Made by a program: the position numbers and the translations under genes. Below, one piece after another: positions 47,916 through 59,057 of a DNA stretch of 64,000 bases. Each line of letters starts with the position of its first letter. Position 1 is the first letter of the stretch. The notes below the pieces were generated by a model. It made no database searches and was not told where the DNA came from. It saw nothing but the letters and a program-made list of their open reading frames with translations. This DNA is from Capitulum mitella (taxonomy: Eukaryota; Arthropoda; Thecostraca; Pollicipedomorpha; Pollicipedidae): positions 7,176,586 to 7,240,585 of the forward strand of contig CP099849.1 in assembly GCA_030062745.1 (NCBI GenBank). Direction: 5' to 3'.

Positions 47916-49747
47916 CAGGGGCGGATCCAGGATTTTGCCGGGAGGGGCGAATGGTCAGCGCCCCCCCCCCCCCGCCACCCTTTCCACTTTTCCTACTTTC
48001 AGATATGAAAAAATGTTAATTGGCTGGGTCAAAGCTGGAATATTTGACGTAATTTTTGTTTTTTGCTTTGGAAAGTAATCCAAACAATCAAGTGCGTCAC
48101 CTCATTTCAGAAAATTTTGCATTTTGTTCCCTTACAAAGTGACCGAAATGACAACAGCAGCGGGATTTGAGGCGGCTGCGTCCCTCCCTCTATCTGAAAT
48201 GTCGTTTCGTTATCTGGTCCAGGAGCCCCTCTGCCCCCTCAGATTTTCTGGGGGCTTTTTTGCTGGGTTTTTGGTGGTCTAGGGCCGCCTGCCGTGTCAG
48301 GGCCCTCTAGTAGCCTCAGGTTCCTTTTACAGTTTCACGTGTTCCTCAGAACGTTTCAGGCACTCTTTGACAGTTTCAGGGGAATCTCGGGCAGTGTCAT
48401 GGACCCATTTGGCAGTTTCAAGGACATTTAAGCCATCTCGGGTTTCCTCCTGTCGTCCGTTGAAATTTTTGCCGTTTAAGAAGCCTCTTGGCAATAACAA
48501 GGGCCCTCGATAAGTCTCTCTACCGTGACAGAGGCGCCTCTGGCAATGCTCTAGGTCCTTTGGCCGTTTCAGGATCTGTCTAGACGTCTCAGCACTTAGT
48601 ACTTTCAGGGGCCCCCTGACAGTTACAAACGACCTTTTGGCGATATTTCAGGGCCCCCTTGGAGTGTCATAGGTCCTCTGAACGTCTCCGGTAGTCTGCA
48701 TGGCTGTATCAGGAGTCTTCCTCTGTTACGTGGGGTATACTGGCAGTCTTAATCCATGTATATCATGTATATCATAGCCGAATCGGGGACCTTTGTTGGT
48801 GCTCCAGAACCTCACTGGCAGTTTCAGGGGATCCTCTCTGTGCCAGAAGCCCGCCTTACACACTCGGGGACCCTCAGGCCGTCCAGGGCTCCCATACCGT
48901 CCAAAAGGTTCTCTTATCGTCTTTGCCACGCAGGGGCCTTCCAATCTTTTTGGCGATCTAAGGGCCATCTGCCGTGTAGGGGCCCACCTTACCGTCTTAG
49001 GACCCACCTGACCTTCCCGGGCCCCCTAACTGCATCAAAAAACCCTCAGGTTTTCAAAAAAACGGTGTAGCCCATTTCGGGACCCTCTCGAGGTTGAGAA
49101 GGTCACTAAGGACTCCCTGTTCAAGGAGCCCTATGCTCCTCCTGGCTGGCCAGGGTCTGAAGTGTCTGGCATGCTGTGTTTGGCACCCTCTTATGTTTTT
49201 GCCGTGTCAGTAGCGGTCTCATTGGCATTTTGCACTGTTGAGGCCCCTCTTGCGGTCTCAGGGACCCTTGGAATGTTTCAGAGGACTTTCTATCCATCTT
49301 AGGGGCCATCTTGTCGCCTCAGGGTCTCATTAACACTTCCGGATACCCTCCGACTGCATCAGACACTTCTGTCTTTCACACGGATCCGTAAAACCCATTC
49401 GGGAACCTGTGAAATCCGTCCTCTATGTCATTCCAGGGGCCCCTATGCCGTCCAGTGGACTCAGTCATCTTGGCCGTCTCAGGGGCCCTGTTATCCTTCT
49501 GGTGGTCTCTGGGGCCCTTATGGAGTTTCAAGGGCTCCTCTATGCGCCACAAGGGTCATCTTACCTTCCTAGGTAAGATGACCTTCCTAGGGGCCCCCTG
49601 ATTCCATCAAGATCCCGTCATGTTTTCACAGAGGCCCCGTGAAGCTCATACGGAGACCCTTCGGGCCCCTTTCGAGTCTGAGAGGGGCCCCTTCTCAGGC
49701 CTGGGGGAGATCGTCCCCATCGCCCCTCTCCCATGAATCCGCGCCTG
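47916..49747. mobile_element. Complete 1,832-bp non-autonomous hAT-like element
   Basis: Left end CAGGGGCGGATCCAGG and right end (complement) CAGGCGCGGATTCATGG are terminal inverted repeats; both continue to a GGGAGGGGCG/GGGAGAGGGGCG block. The element is flanked by perfect 8-bp direct repeats GTATGAGC at 47908-47915 and 49748-49755. Eight-base duplications and CA-GG-G termini are characteristic of hAT transposases. There is no transposase frame. The interior is mostly a degenerate 20-21-bp minisatellite. The perfect duplication suggests a relatively recent insertion in spite of the decayed interior. Confidence 0.88.
48235..49690. repeat. Degenerate ~20-21-bp minisatellite filling the hAT-like element
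   Basis: About 70 diverged units with consensus near CAGGGGCCCTCTGGCAGTTT. Unit length is mostly 19-22 bases. The complement resembles the unit at 16.2-16.7 kb in its GGGGCCCC core and following GCC. No gene. Confidence 0.85.
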
Positions 49748-49869
49748 GTATGAGCTCATCGAACATCTCGCGAAACCTGAATATATCCGGCAAGTCAGAA
49801 GCGGGTATCAGCTATATGACAAGTTTTTTTTTGTTCGAAAAACTGATCCCCGCCCAAATTCGACTCATC

Positions 49870-50215
49870 CGCCATTCAGTTACATCCGTCTCTGGCCCCA
49901 CCACCTCCCCTCGCCCACTCCCCGATCGGCCGCCGTAGCCCGAGGGCAAACCAGCGCGGCGGATCGCTGAGAAGCCGTTCTCTAATGGACCGTCCGTGGT
50001 CCGACACGGCAGAGCCGACCCTGATCCCGCAGGAAGCAATACCGAGCCAAGGCCGAGACAGATTCACGTCGGCTCCCGGTCGGACTGCGACCCGACCGAG
50101 GAAGAGAAATGGACCGGCCGTCGATCCAGATTGCTCCGGCCGAGACGACGTCCGACCGTCCAACTCAGCAGCGGAGCCCGCCGGCTTATACGCACGTGCA
50201 TTCACCGTTCAACGG
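49870..50215. promoter_or_regulatory. GC/CpG-rich island
   Basis: About 62-65% GC with frequent CG. It lies just upstream (plus strand) of the unrecognised frame at 50228-50539. No recognised core-promoter motif. Confidence 0.3.
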
Positions 50216-50227
50216 TGAGAGAAACGC

Positions 50228-50539
50228 GTGCTCGCTGTCCGAAAGCATGTTTATCTTGTAAGGATAACGGGGAAATTGTTACGTGAACAACGTTTCGACC
50301 TTCTCAGTCGCAATCGCGCGAAGGTCGTTCGGTGGGCTCTGGCCCAGCTGGACCCGCAGCCCAATATATGGCGCAATTTTTCGCAGACGCTGGACCCGAT
50401 GTCACTGAAGGAGCTTTATCGTGCTGTCAGTACCATTACACGGACGGCCGCCGCTCTGCGCAGTTCTCTTGCTCTTTCAGACCAAACAATAATGTTAGCC
50501 GTCTCCCAGGGTGCTCTTCGGTGCGGTACACAAAGCTAA
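50228..50539 (+). CDS. Hypothetical 103-codon open frame
   Basis: Reads MLAVRKHVYLVRITGKLLRE, then AKVVRWALAQLDPQPNIWRN and MSLKELYRAVSTITRTAAAL. It is a plausible helical composition and follows a GC island, but overlapping frames are also open and no domain is recognised. It could be chance in GC-rich DNA. Confidence 0.2.
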   Translation: MLAVRKHVYLVRITGKLLREQRFDLLSRNRAKVVRWALAQLDPQPNIWRNFSQTLDPMSLKELYRAVSTITRTAAALRSSLALSDQTIMLAVSQGALRCGTQS

Positions 50540-51149
50540 ACCGTCGCTTCCGTATGACCCGTATTACCGTTATCTTCAAAAGACGACGTTCACTTAGACC
50601 TGAGCAGATGTAGATATTACGTACGATTCCCAAGGTCTCATTGACAAGTAAGTGATGAACACGATATGTCGCTCATATGCTCGGCTCACTGCTGCTTTCA
50701 TACGACCAGAAATAAATTAAATGCAAACGCAATTCTTCCACATATGCAAAATGAGGATACTGCTAAACTTTTACAGGACATCGAGAGCAGTGTCCGCAGA
50801 ATTGAAGTGCATCGAACTGCTTAGCTTCCCAGTGTAAACCGGTCTTTTATTCATCCAACTCGCTTCCCATTACCTCTTGCCCTTCACTTTTGTCTTTTTC
50901 TGCACTTGTCATTGACTTCCGTTCTTGCAAGAACAATCAAAGCGTTCGCTGAGTCCCTGCCACACTTCAAAAATGGTGTGTCGCTCTCCATCCAGAATCC
51001 CTTATCTGGACAGAATCCTTCTGAATATCTCAGTAAACACGAAATACCTCGTCGACGCGAAACGCATCAAGTCCGTAGCGGAAACCGCAACAAGCCAACT
51101 TCGCCCCTCGCGGCCAGATTGGAACGGCGACTGTGAACTTTGCCAGAGA
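50540..51149. other. No gene seen
   Basis: No supported feature. Confidence 0.5.
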
Positions 51150-51450
51150 CCAGACAGCCCATCCGGAGCGGAGGCAAACTTGTTGCCCGGCCCGCGGCGC
51201 GCCGAATTTGCCTCAATTGCATTGATTTTCAGGCGGCGTTCGCGGCGTTTCCGGCGCTGCGACTGCCGTCTGCGGGGGAGATCAACAGCCTGTCCGGGCG
51301 GGCGGCGCAGTGGAAACGAGCGCTAAATCAGCGGCGTTTTATCGGCGCCGTTAACGTCGCGGCGAACAGGCGCCGCTGTCCAGTGCGCCGTGAACGCCGC
51401 AGCGCCGCGGGGCGTCCTCTCAGACGGACGGCGCCGAGTTTTGTGGGCTT
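51150..51450. promoter_or_regulatory. GC/CpG-rich island
   Basis: About 65% GC and CG-dense, with GGCGGCG and CGCCGC motifs. A 123-codon frame (51140-51511, +) crosses it without any recognisable domain. Confidence 0.3.
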
Positions 51451-51867
51451 CCATGGCCGCAGCCTGGACAGTGGGCTTGTGGTCTATTTTGGGAAATATA
51501 TTTACGTGTAACGCCAGCAGCCGTGCGTTGTGTTGCATGCAAACTCCCCAAAGCAGCCAGGAGGCGACTTAGTTGTTCCGATGTTTGTCGTTGTTTACTG
51601 ACTATGAAATGTGTATGATGATGTAGGGTCTGGGATGGTTCCAAGAGGCAGGGGGAGGTGAGCGGGCTCTTTCCTTGGGCTCCAAGGAGAGAGCGAAATG
51701 TTCGTAGAGTTTTGAAGCCCTTACCTGCCGACAGCGGGTAAAGGCGCCAAAAGCGAAACCCTTGGCCGCTGAATGCGGGTAAGAGCACGGAAGCCACTTA
51801 CAAACGAATGATGTCCTGAACACAAAGGCGTCATGTCGTTCAGGAGCGCAACTGTGATACCGTGTAC

Positions 51868-52127
51868 CAGGGGCGTCGATTTCTGTAAATGATGGAGGCT
51901 GAGCCGAGGGCCTGACAACCTAACCTCCCCCAAATGTCGGTTTCTCAGCTGAGTTAGCCCACTTTATTTTGACCAACGGAAATTTGTAAGTTTTTTCGTT
52001 ACTAAGTATTAAATGAAATATTAAAATGTTGGGGTGCCGAAACCGACATTGGGGGCCCAAATCAACATTGGATGGGCCAGGGCCCTCTCAAAAGAATACA
52101 AATCGAAAATCCTGCCGTGCACCCTTG
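51868..52127. mobile_element. Possible hAT-like MITE
   Basis: CAGGGGCGTCGATTTCTG starts at 51868, and the complement of 52127 leftward reads CAAGGGTGCACGGCAGG. The ends are similar to family termini but the 8-bp flanks match at only 4 of 8, so the limits are uncertain. Confidence 0.3.
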
Positions 52128-52150
52128 CGATGGGCATGGGTGTCCTTCTA

Positions 52151-52200
52151 TTAACCCTCGCCGATGTAGGGGGTCAATACATCCCTATTGAGGTTTTCCA
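52151..52200 (+). mobile_element. piggyBac-like terminus
   Basis: TTAA at 52151-52154 followed by CCCTCGCCGATGTAGGGGGT and CAATACATCCC. Very similar to the terminus at 61433. Only this end is recognised. Confidence 0.4.
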
Positions 52201-52482
52201 AGAATAACTTCTGAATGTTTTTGTTTGATCCACCTGAAACGTGGTGTGCCCTCTGGGGCATCCTTTTCACATCTCATGACGCAAAAAGGTTCCCTCTACG
52301 TTGCCGTGGTAACGAACTATGACATAATGACGGGAACTATGCCAGCCGTTTCGCGCGCCATCGCTGCCGGTTGAGAACGGTCTCATTTTTATCTCACTGT
52401 AAGACGGCTGGAGCGCAGATATGCGATGATATGGATACCAATCGACTTAACATTTTATGTTCGGTAAGACTTAGTATATATA

Positions 52483-52520
52483 CTCGTATATATATATATA
52501 TATATATATGTACATGTATA

Positions 52521-52574
<54 letters not shown>
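52483..52574. repeat. (TA)n then (GT)n compound microsatellite
   Basis: TA units to about 52510, a TATG patch, then about 24 GT units to 52574. Confidence 0.95.
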
Positions 52575-52578
<4 letters not shown>

Positions 52579-52599
52579 GTAGGTTTATGCTCGCTGTTG

Positions 52600-53529
52600 G
52601 GATTATCGAGGGGGTGAACTAAGGTCGTGCGCTACAGCGGGAAACATGTTACGTTTTATCTCTGAAGATGCGATAAGAAGTAGGTATCGCAAGAAGGATT
52701 CGAATTTGATGCGATTTTTCCTTTATTTTACGAAAAGAAGAAGGAATACAGCTAGCGCCCACGTTTTGATTCGACGGCCGGAACGGTGCCGTCCGCGGGA
52801 TGATGAGTCCACAGTGCCAGGTCTAGAGTTGGATGTGGTAGATGTCTACTTAAAAAAGCTTGAACGCATATAAGTCACGATTGTTAAATAGTCGGGGGTC
52901 ATTCTAGGTAACTAGCTTAAGATAACCCTGAATGACCTAAGATGACTTTGGATGACCTAAGATTACGCTCAGATGTTCTTCAGCAATAGTGTTGTTTAAT
53001 GCAGATGCTACATTTGACCTCAGTACCCAACGTCACCTGCAAAAAATCCTTTTGCAGCTCCGAGAACGCATTTAAGCCAACGACCCCGCTTTACAAGGAT
53101 TGACCCAACGTGGCCTGGATCGAAATGCATGAGTGAAATACAATCATTCATGGAGCAGATGGACTCATAACTGATTGATGAACACTTAAGTGTCCGTTTA
53201 GCTTCTTCGTCATTTATCCTTTGGCGTTCATTTGTTCTTAAACCCAAAAAGGTGCCACTTTCTGCCAATTTTTGGCCTTCGGTCCGACCTGAAAGGTCGC
53301 CCGTTGACCTGACGTCGTAAAACGGGATGCCAGTCGCGGGATCTTGTCACACGCCACATGTTTGTCTTTTCCGCGACGCTCTAGGACGCACATGGCCGGG
53401 GTGTCGTATCCCCTATACGTCCGCATTATGCGGAAACTCCAGTAAGGGTGAGGGTAAAAAAATTGTAACGTTGGGAATCCAGCTGTAATATAGTTCATGT
53501 GCGCCCCGTCCTTAAAAAGGTGCTGTTAA
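52600..53529. other. No gene seen; small AGGTCA-like cluster
   Basis: No exon found. At 52930-52965, GAATGACCTAAGATGACTTT and GGATGACCTAAGATTACG form a short direct repeat of TGACCTAAGAT. Confidence 0.5.
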
Positions 53530-54070
53530 CACAGACGTACGTGACACAGAGAGGATACAGAGCACATGGAGAAGCCTTGGCGAAGGTGTATGGACGTCCT
53601 GGAGTTGAACAGGTGCCCTTGTGATACAAAGAGGGCGTCTCTGTGATGGAGCATGGAACACTCAAAAAGACGCCCAGTTAACATCGAGGAGGCACTCACT
53701 TTATAGTACATAGATGATCTTTTCGTTAGTGTTGCACCTGTGTAACACAGAGGCGCCCCTTGATGACAAAGCAATCAAAAGGCGTCAGTGTTTGATCAGG
53801 AAGACTATGACAGGATTATGGCACCATATTCTTCAAAATAACGCCCCAGTTATATCGAAGAGACACCAGCGTTTTAGTAATAGGCACTTTTTTGTTAGAA
53901 TGGCACCAATGTGACACACCGGAATAGAGTCAGACCTTTCGTTCAGACTGATGCTCAATTCAGTTTTTAACGGACGAGCTTTGTCCAGTGATACAAAGAC
54001 GCGCATGGTTAAGGAGCGCACATGTGACATCGTGCGCTCTTGTGATAGGACACGGGCGCTCCTCTGTCAC
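53530..54070. repeat. Degenerate ~20-21-bp minisatellite, block 4
   Basis: Diverged units resembling GGCGCCCTTGTGATACAAAGA, with recurrent GTGACACAGAG, GTGATACAAAGA and GCGCTCTTGTGATAG. Seven-residue periodicity in the minus-strand frame reflects the 21-base unit. It lies inside the region bounded on the right by the hAT-like terminus at 54439. Confidence 0.65.
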
Positions 54071-54159
54071 AGAGACATCGCTGTAGCATCGAGAAAGCGG
54101 TCATAATGTAATATATTTTTTGGCCATATATTTAATAGGGGCATCTCACTTTCAAGTGC

Positions 54160-54208
54160 GCACGAGTCAAAACGTGCTCGTGCACGTTTGACTCGTGCAC
54201 GAGTCAAA
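54160..54208. repeat. Nested palindromes with CACGAGTCAAA
   Basis: GCACGAGTCAAA at 54160-54171 pairs with TTTGACTCGTGC at 54187-54198 (stem of 12, loop of 15). Overlapping this, 54187-54208 is a perfect 22-base palindrome of half-site TTTGACTCGTG. Confidence 0.9.
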
Positions 54209-54402
54209 CCGCCCGAGTAGGCGGAGTCAAAACGCCCCCGTGAGTCGTTTTGACACCGTCCGTGACGTACAACTGAACGCTTTCCGTGACTGAAACGTTG
54301 TTGCAACCGGGTTCGTTGTCCCTGCGGCGAGGTTTTGGCAGCCTTTCGGTGCGGTTTTGGCGACCCCAAAATATCGTTTTGGTGCCCCTAAAAAAGAATT
54401 CC

Positions 54403-54439
54403 TTCCCTTCCCACCGGCAAAATCCTGGATCCGTCCCTT
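54403..54439 (-). mobile_element. hAT-like right terminus
   Basis: The complement reads AAGGGACGGATCCAGG, then ATTTTGCCGGTGGGAAGGG, nearly the same as the left terminus at 47916. The element extends left, but the other end is not found. Confidence 0.6.
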
Positions 54440-55152
54440 TATAGTGTATATGAGAAAAAGCCACCTTTTTGTCTTTCTATTGTGCCACGGTACGGCAATG
54501 TTTCGCAATGTCGCAAGAGTGCTCTCTTACAAAAACTTCATTGATTTGTTGTAAATCGTATCTTGGTAGCATTGGATGTATTTACTGTCATTTGGCTGTT
54601 GCCTGACTCACAAAAAACGAAGAAAGGACGGTTGACCAGGAGTTATATCACGGCTAATGCATACATGATGCCTAACTATCTTGGATCGAACATCTCTTTC
54701 AAGTAATCGCAGTGTCGAAAACTGGGAAACTAAAAAGTTCATCGGAGTTCTAGTGTACCCAGGAAGAATTTTGTGGTAATATAATCCATTGGCAGTGGAG
54801 TGTATCTAAAGGCATACGGATTATCATTACGAATTACGATTCTGAGTGTCCGTTTGTCTTCCTAACGAATGGCTTGCCTACAGTTTTGCGTGTTACAGAA
54901 AACGTATGGTCACTTAAGTGCGTCTTAGATCTGTGGCCATAAATCCTGAGTTTTCTTCAAGATGCAGTCCCCGTTCAGTTTCTCAATAATTATATTCCTT
55001 ATTTCATTTGCAGATGTACTTTAGCTAAACATTGCCAAAGCTTATAAAGAACGAGCGCCATTTTGCAACTGCAGCTACCGCCATGCAGACTGACATACTC
55101 ATCAGATCATATTAATGGCTTTGGACAACGATTGTGTGTTACTAATTCATGG
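54440..55152. other. No gene seen
   Basis: AT-rich, no supported feature. Confidence 0.5.
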
Positions 55153-55160
55153 CCATTACT

Positions 55161-55406
55161 CAGGCACGTAGCCAGGATTTTCCTGGGGAGGGGGGCAAAT
55201 GTCAAATTTTGCCATATGCCACTGACATATGGCAAGTTTATATAATTTACCTCATATGTAATGCACAAGAAAACATATAATGCTCGTTTTTGCAACATAT
55301 ATATATTATTACTATTCTGTATTCATGCGAAATCGCCATATATCTAGTGAGGACCGCTTGGCTCAGGGGGCCACGATCCCATGGCTCCCCCTTGGCTACG
55401 TCCCTG
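55161..55406. mobile_element. 246-bp hAT-like MITE with 8-bp target duplication
   Basis: Left end CAGGCACGTAGCCAGG and right end (complement) CAGGGACGTAGCCAAGG are inverted repeats. Flanks CCATTACT (55153-55160) and CCACTACT (55407-55414) match at 7 of 8 bases. AT-rich interior without coding capacity. Unlike its larger relatives it has no minisatellite. Confidence 0.85.
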
Positions 55407-55739
55407 CCACTACTGCGACTCATGATACGTATGCTTTTCACATATTGTCTAGAAAGATTGTTGCACATGTGAGCTATTGCATGCACATGGCCTGATCAAA
55501 TTGCACAAAATGCTTCTGACATGATATCATTGCCGTACACTTTCGACAATTTTACTGGAACCTGCTAAGCTCTTATTGCTTAATAAAAATCCAAGACCAG
55601 AAATTAATCGGACATGAAGCTGTACATTCGCTTCACTGAACACGACGTTCCCAGCTACTCTCACTGACACCATCCCTCCAGTCTCACCCCCCCCCCCCGT
55701 GAACCGCCCTCCGTTCTCCCCCCCTCCCCCGTTAACGAA

Positions 55740-56040
55740 TGGCCGGCACTTCCTCGGAGCGCCGTGCGCCGCGCACCGGACAGAGAGCTCGCGACCGCCG
55801 TAATGGAGAAGGGCCGGCCCGGCGGCGGCGGCCGGTCTCCGTCCGAGGAGGCTCACCCGGCCGTGAAATCGATGCTAATGCCAATCGAGGTCCGCCAGGG
55901 AGCAATCGATGCTAATGCCAATCAGCGGCGAGCCGCCCACCGACCGCGACTGCCGTGACGTATCTGCCGGCGCCGGCCGGGTGACGCCGCCGCCGCCGCC
56001 GACCGCACCTCCATCGCTCGGCCGTGGGTCGTCAGGAAGG
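55740..56040. promoter_or_regulatory. GC/CpG-rich island with duplicated POU/CCAAT-like site
   Basis: About 70% GC. The identical sequence AATCGATGCTAATGCCAATC occurs at 55867-55886 and 55904-55923, 37 bases apart. It contains ATGCTAAT, similar to a POU octamer, and GCCAAT, a CCAAT box. A proline-rich CCGCCGCCG tract follows. This could be a promoter, but no downstream gene is recognised. Confidence 0.4.
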
Positions 56041-56375
56041 GGATTTATCTCCCGGCGGTGCGTCGTTCGCGGCCACCGATATCGCCTCGGGTGGTAAGGA
56101 GGGATGTCCGTTTCCTGGCGGCGGGCCCTACGGTGGCATCTTTGTCGTCCGGGAGTGGGTCGTACGAAGTGATCTTATTTGCCGGCAATTGGACACGCGG
56201 AGACATATTTATTGCCCTGCATGAGTCCCACGAAACATGTGTATCTCCCCGCGGAGGGTCGTACGAAAGTATATCAGTTATCTTTTCCCTGGCGGTGGGT
56301 AGTATGGGGCACCTCCACAGGGCGGCGTTCGGGTGTCCCGAAACTCGTTTATCGTCCGTAGACGAGTGGCGCGGG
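56041..56375. repeat. Degenerate ~33-bp minisatellite
   Basis: About nine to ten loose units resembling TTTATCTCCCGGCGGTGGGT followed by CGTACGAAGTGATC. GGGTCGTACGAA is nearly identical at 56156 and 56266. Unit length 30-38 bases. Open frames here are by-products. Confidence 0.5.
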
Positions 56376-57853
56376 GGTGTCACTACGTGGGGGCGTCGGG
56401 CGCGCCGCCAGCACAGCACACACACAGTGACGGCTGGTGACCGTCGAACGCTGGCTCAACACACCTGGTGACCTGGCCACCAATGCTACGACCGAGTGAT
56501 ACTGACTTTGCGTGCTGAAGAAGGGATGACTGACACCAGCCTGCGGATGGGTCAGGGTCATCTCGACATGACAGCTCATGGAGGTATCAGAGTTCGTGCC
56601 CAGCGACAGGCTGTGCCCAACTTCCATGGCTACCAGGCAACGATCAGTGCCGAATTGAACCTCTTGGACACTATTGATTTAGGTTAGATCAATTACCGTC
56701 CTGCGTGCGTCAATGACGGGTCTGCCGCTCCCTCGCCGTATCGTTCGCCGATTGAGCCAGCTTTGTGTGAGGACTTGCCGCTTCCAGGGCATTTACGCCA
56801 TTAACATAATCAGCCCACAGTTAAATATGTTCTGTTTCTCACCTAAGGGGTGAGCTTCACAGGCGCCAGTGAACCCAAAGAAAACGGTTTCGAGGTTCGA
56901 TTTCGGAAGGTGAGGGCAGCTAAGGGGCCGGAATTCGACTGTAATCAAGGCTTCGTAGCTTCGGAACATGTTATATCGCGTATGTTGATACGTCCCTACT
57001 TTATCACGTAACATCTTGTCTCAGCATCTCATCCTAGCACCGCGAAAATGCTGGGCTTGACCATCGAGACCACGTGGCCAACGGCCCACTTTCCTGCGAG
57101 GAAAGCAGATCCGCTGTCACGAAAAAGTAGAGCTCCGTCGTCCTTTGTTTTTACAAAATCCGTCTCCTTCTCACGCCAAAACTTCGGAAACTTTTGATCC
57201 AGAGTAATGTTTTCCGAAATATCCCGTAATTCCTCTTCATTTGGAGCGGAACTGTGATGGATGAAAAACAGCGTGCGAGCAGGGCCGTGTGAACGGCGTG
57301 CATAAGGTTATTAGCTGCAGACCGGCTCTGGAGACCGGTGTCGCGACCATGTCTCCCAGACTGTGGCTGTTCTCGTTTGGCGCGGCGTTCACGGCCTTAT
57401 TACGCAACGCGACAAACCGTCTCCAGAGCTCTTAAGCACCTTCGGTCTCCGGTGGCGGTCCGGTTCCTGCATACACGGCGCGGCGGTACTTCAGGCGTTC
57501 GCCCGTTCTTCGGTGGCCGGTGTTTCGGGTGGCCTTTCGCCGTTTCGCCGTTGAGCCGCTGCAGTTTCGCCTAGCGTCATACCGCTGGGTCTTCCATCGA
57601 GCATCCTCGTCCTAGACCGCCTGCCGTCGGTCTCGGTCTTGCTCCAAGTGCGATTTTGTTTCAGTCTTCACCGCGGCTTGTCATAAGCACGAAGCTCCTC
57701 TTGCTTTTGTTTTACGCATGCTCGACCAGTCTTTTACTGGACTCTGTGCTTTTATGTGTTCATTTTACATATGTGCCTGACTCGAACCAAATATCAATGC
57801 ACGTTCTGGAATAATTCGTAGCATACACTAAGCACTGACTGGATGAATCTGTA
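56376..57853. other. No gene seen
   Basis: A GC-richer patch at 57290-57650 has open frames in two phases without recognisable domains. Confidence 0.5.
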
Positions 57854-57857
57854 TTGA

Positions 57858-59053
57858 CCCTATTCCGGGTACGGGAGCTGAATTCGCCCCCCCCCCCTCG
57901 GGTTCTTTGTTTGTCAATGCCAGGGTTTTTGACGCAACTTCACGAAACTTGATCACCTTTCTTCCCTATTCTTTATATGCACTGTAACTGTAACAAGACT
58001 TCGTAATTCAGTTTTGCTCAGGGGCGGAGGCAGGCAACGTTTCTGGGAGGCACAGCAGGCCATTTTTGGTTCTGTTGAAGAAAAAGGAAAATGGCTGCCA
58101 AAAATAACGTTTTTTTCCTGGGAACTAAAAACTTTATGGGGAGTGCAGGTAAATGGGCAAGCATACAAAATAATTTCCTTAATCTGAGATAACTTCAAAA
58201 GGTTAGGTGAAGGTAAAAATCATTATTTGATTTTATGGTAATCATTTTGGCGCTATGTTTTCCAATGTTAAACCCGGAGTATGCGTCGCGTAAAAGGTTG
58301 TAGTCTGCTTGTGTACCAAGTTTCAGATTGATATCTGGTCGGGTCACGAAGTTACGATCTAAAATGTCAGTGCGGATACCCTTTACCACAACAACCGTAC
58401 AACGGGATTTCAAAAACAGAGTGAATTCAAATGAATGGAAACGTTTTCAGACGATCTGGAATGCACACAAGATCATTCCATGCGACTCTAAGGTCGCTGG
58501 AGGTAATTTAATGTCAAAGGTCGTAAGCCAACCTGATGAACATGTGGCCATGAATTTCCCCCTTTTTAATGTCCCTGGCACCACTTATGCTAACATTATG
58601 CAAACGATGTTATATCATTGGTACTTCTTCAGCGTAACATGACTAGTGAAAGCTAAAAAGGCGTTTTCAGATTTTTTTGTTACTTCAAGTTTTGAAAAGC
58701 TAATTGTACCATTTTCGCCTATGAACGCCTATGAATTTTCTCAAAATTTCAAAGGTATGGACCAATGGTAAACGTCCCATTCATAAGCTGCCGATTTATC
58801 GTAATTCCACCAAAATCGATCGATAACAGCAGAGCTTTAACAAGCCTAAAAATATCCTCCATGTTCACTTCCCATATATCCAACCATTTCAAGATCTTAA
58901 AAACCTTTCATTATTAAAACGTAGTTTACGTGATGACAAATCTATTGCCATTTTTTGCGATGAAATTGGATGTGTAGTTCTCGAGATCTGGGGGGGGGGC
59001 ATCCATCCCCCTGCCGTGAATCGGTAATACCGTCTACCCCTAAGGGAATAGGT
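57858..59053 (+). mobile_element. piggyBac-like non-autonomous element, copy 2 (best preserved)
   Basis: Left end CCCTATTCCGGGTACGGG preceded by TTGA (57854-57857); right end (complement) ACCTATTCCCTTAGGGG followed by ATAA (59054-59057). These are decayed TTAA duplications and CCC-starting inverted repeats, as in piggyBac-type elements. It is about 1.2 kb long, without a transposase frame. It aligns with the copy ending at 33387 and with the partial copies at 24638 and 25164. Confidence 0.72.
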
Positions 59054-59057
59054 ATAA

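Noticed and set aside
53487-54447. Flanks ATAGTTC-type near 53487 as the left duplication for the hAT-like end at 54439
   Set aside because: TATAGTTC versus TATAGTGT matches at 6 of 8, but the adjoining sequence does not look like a family terminus.
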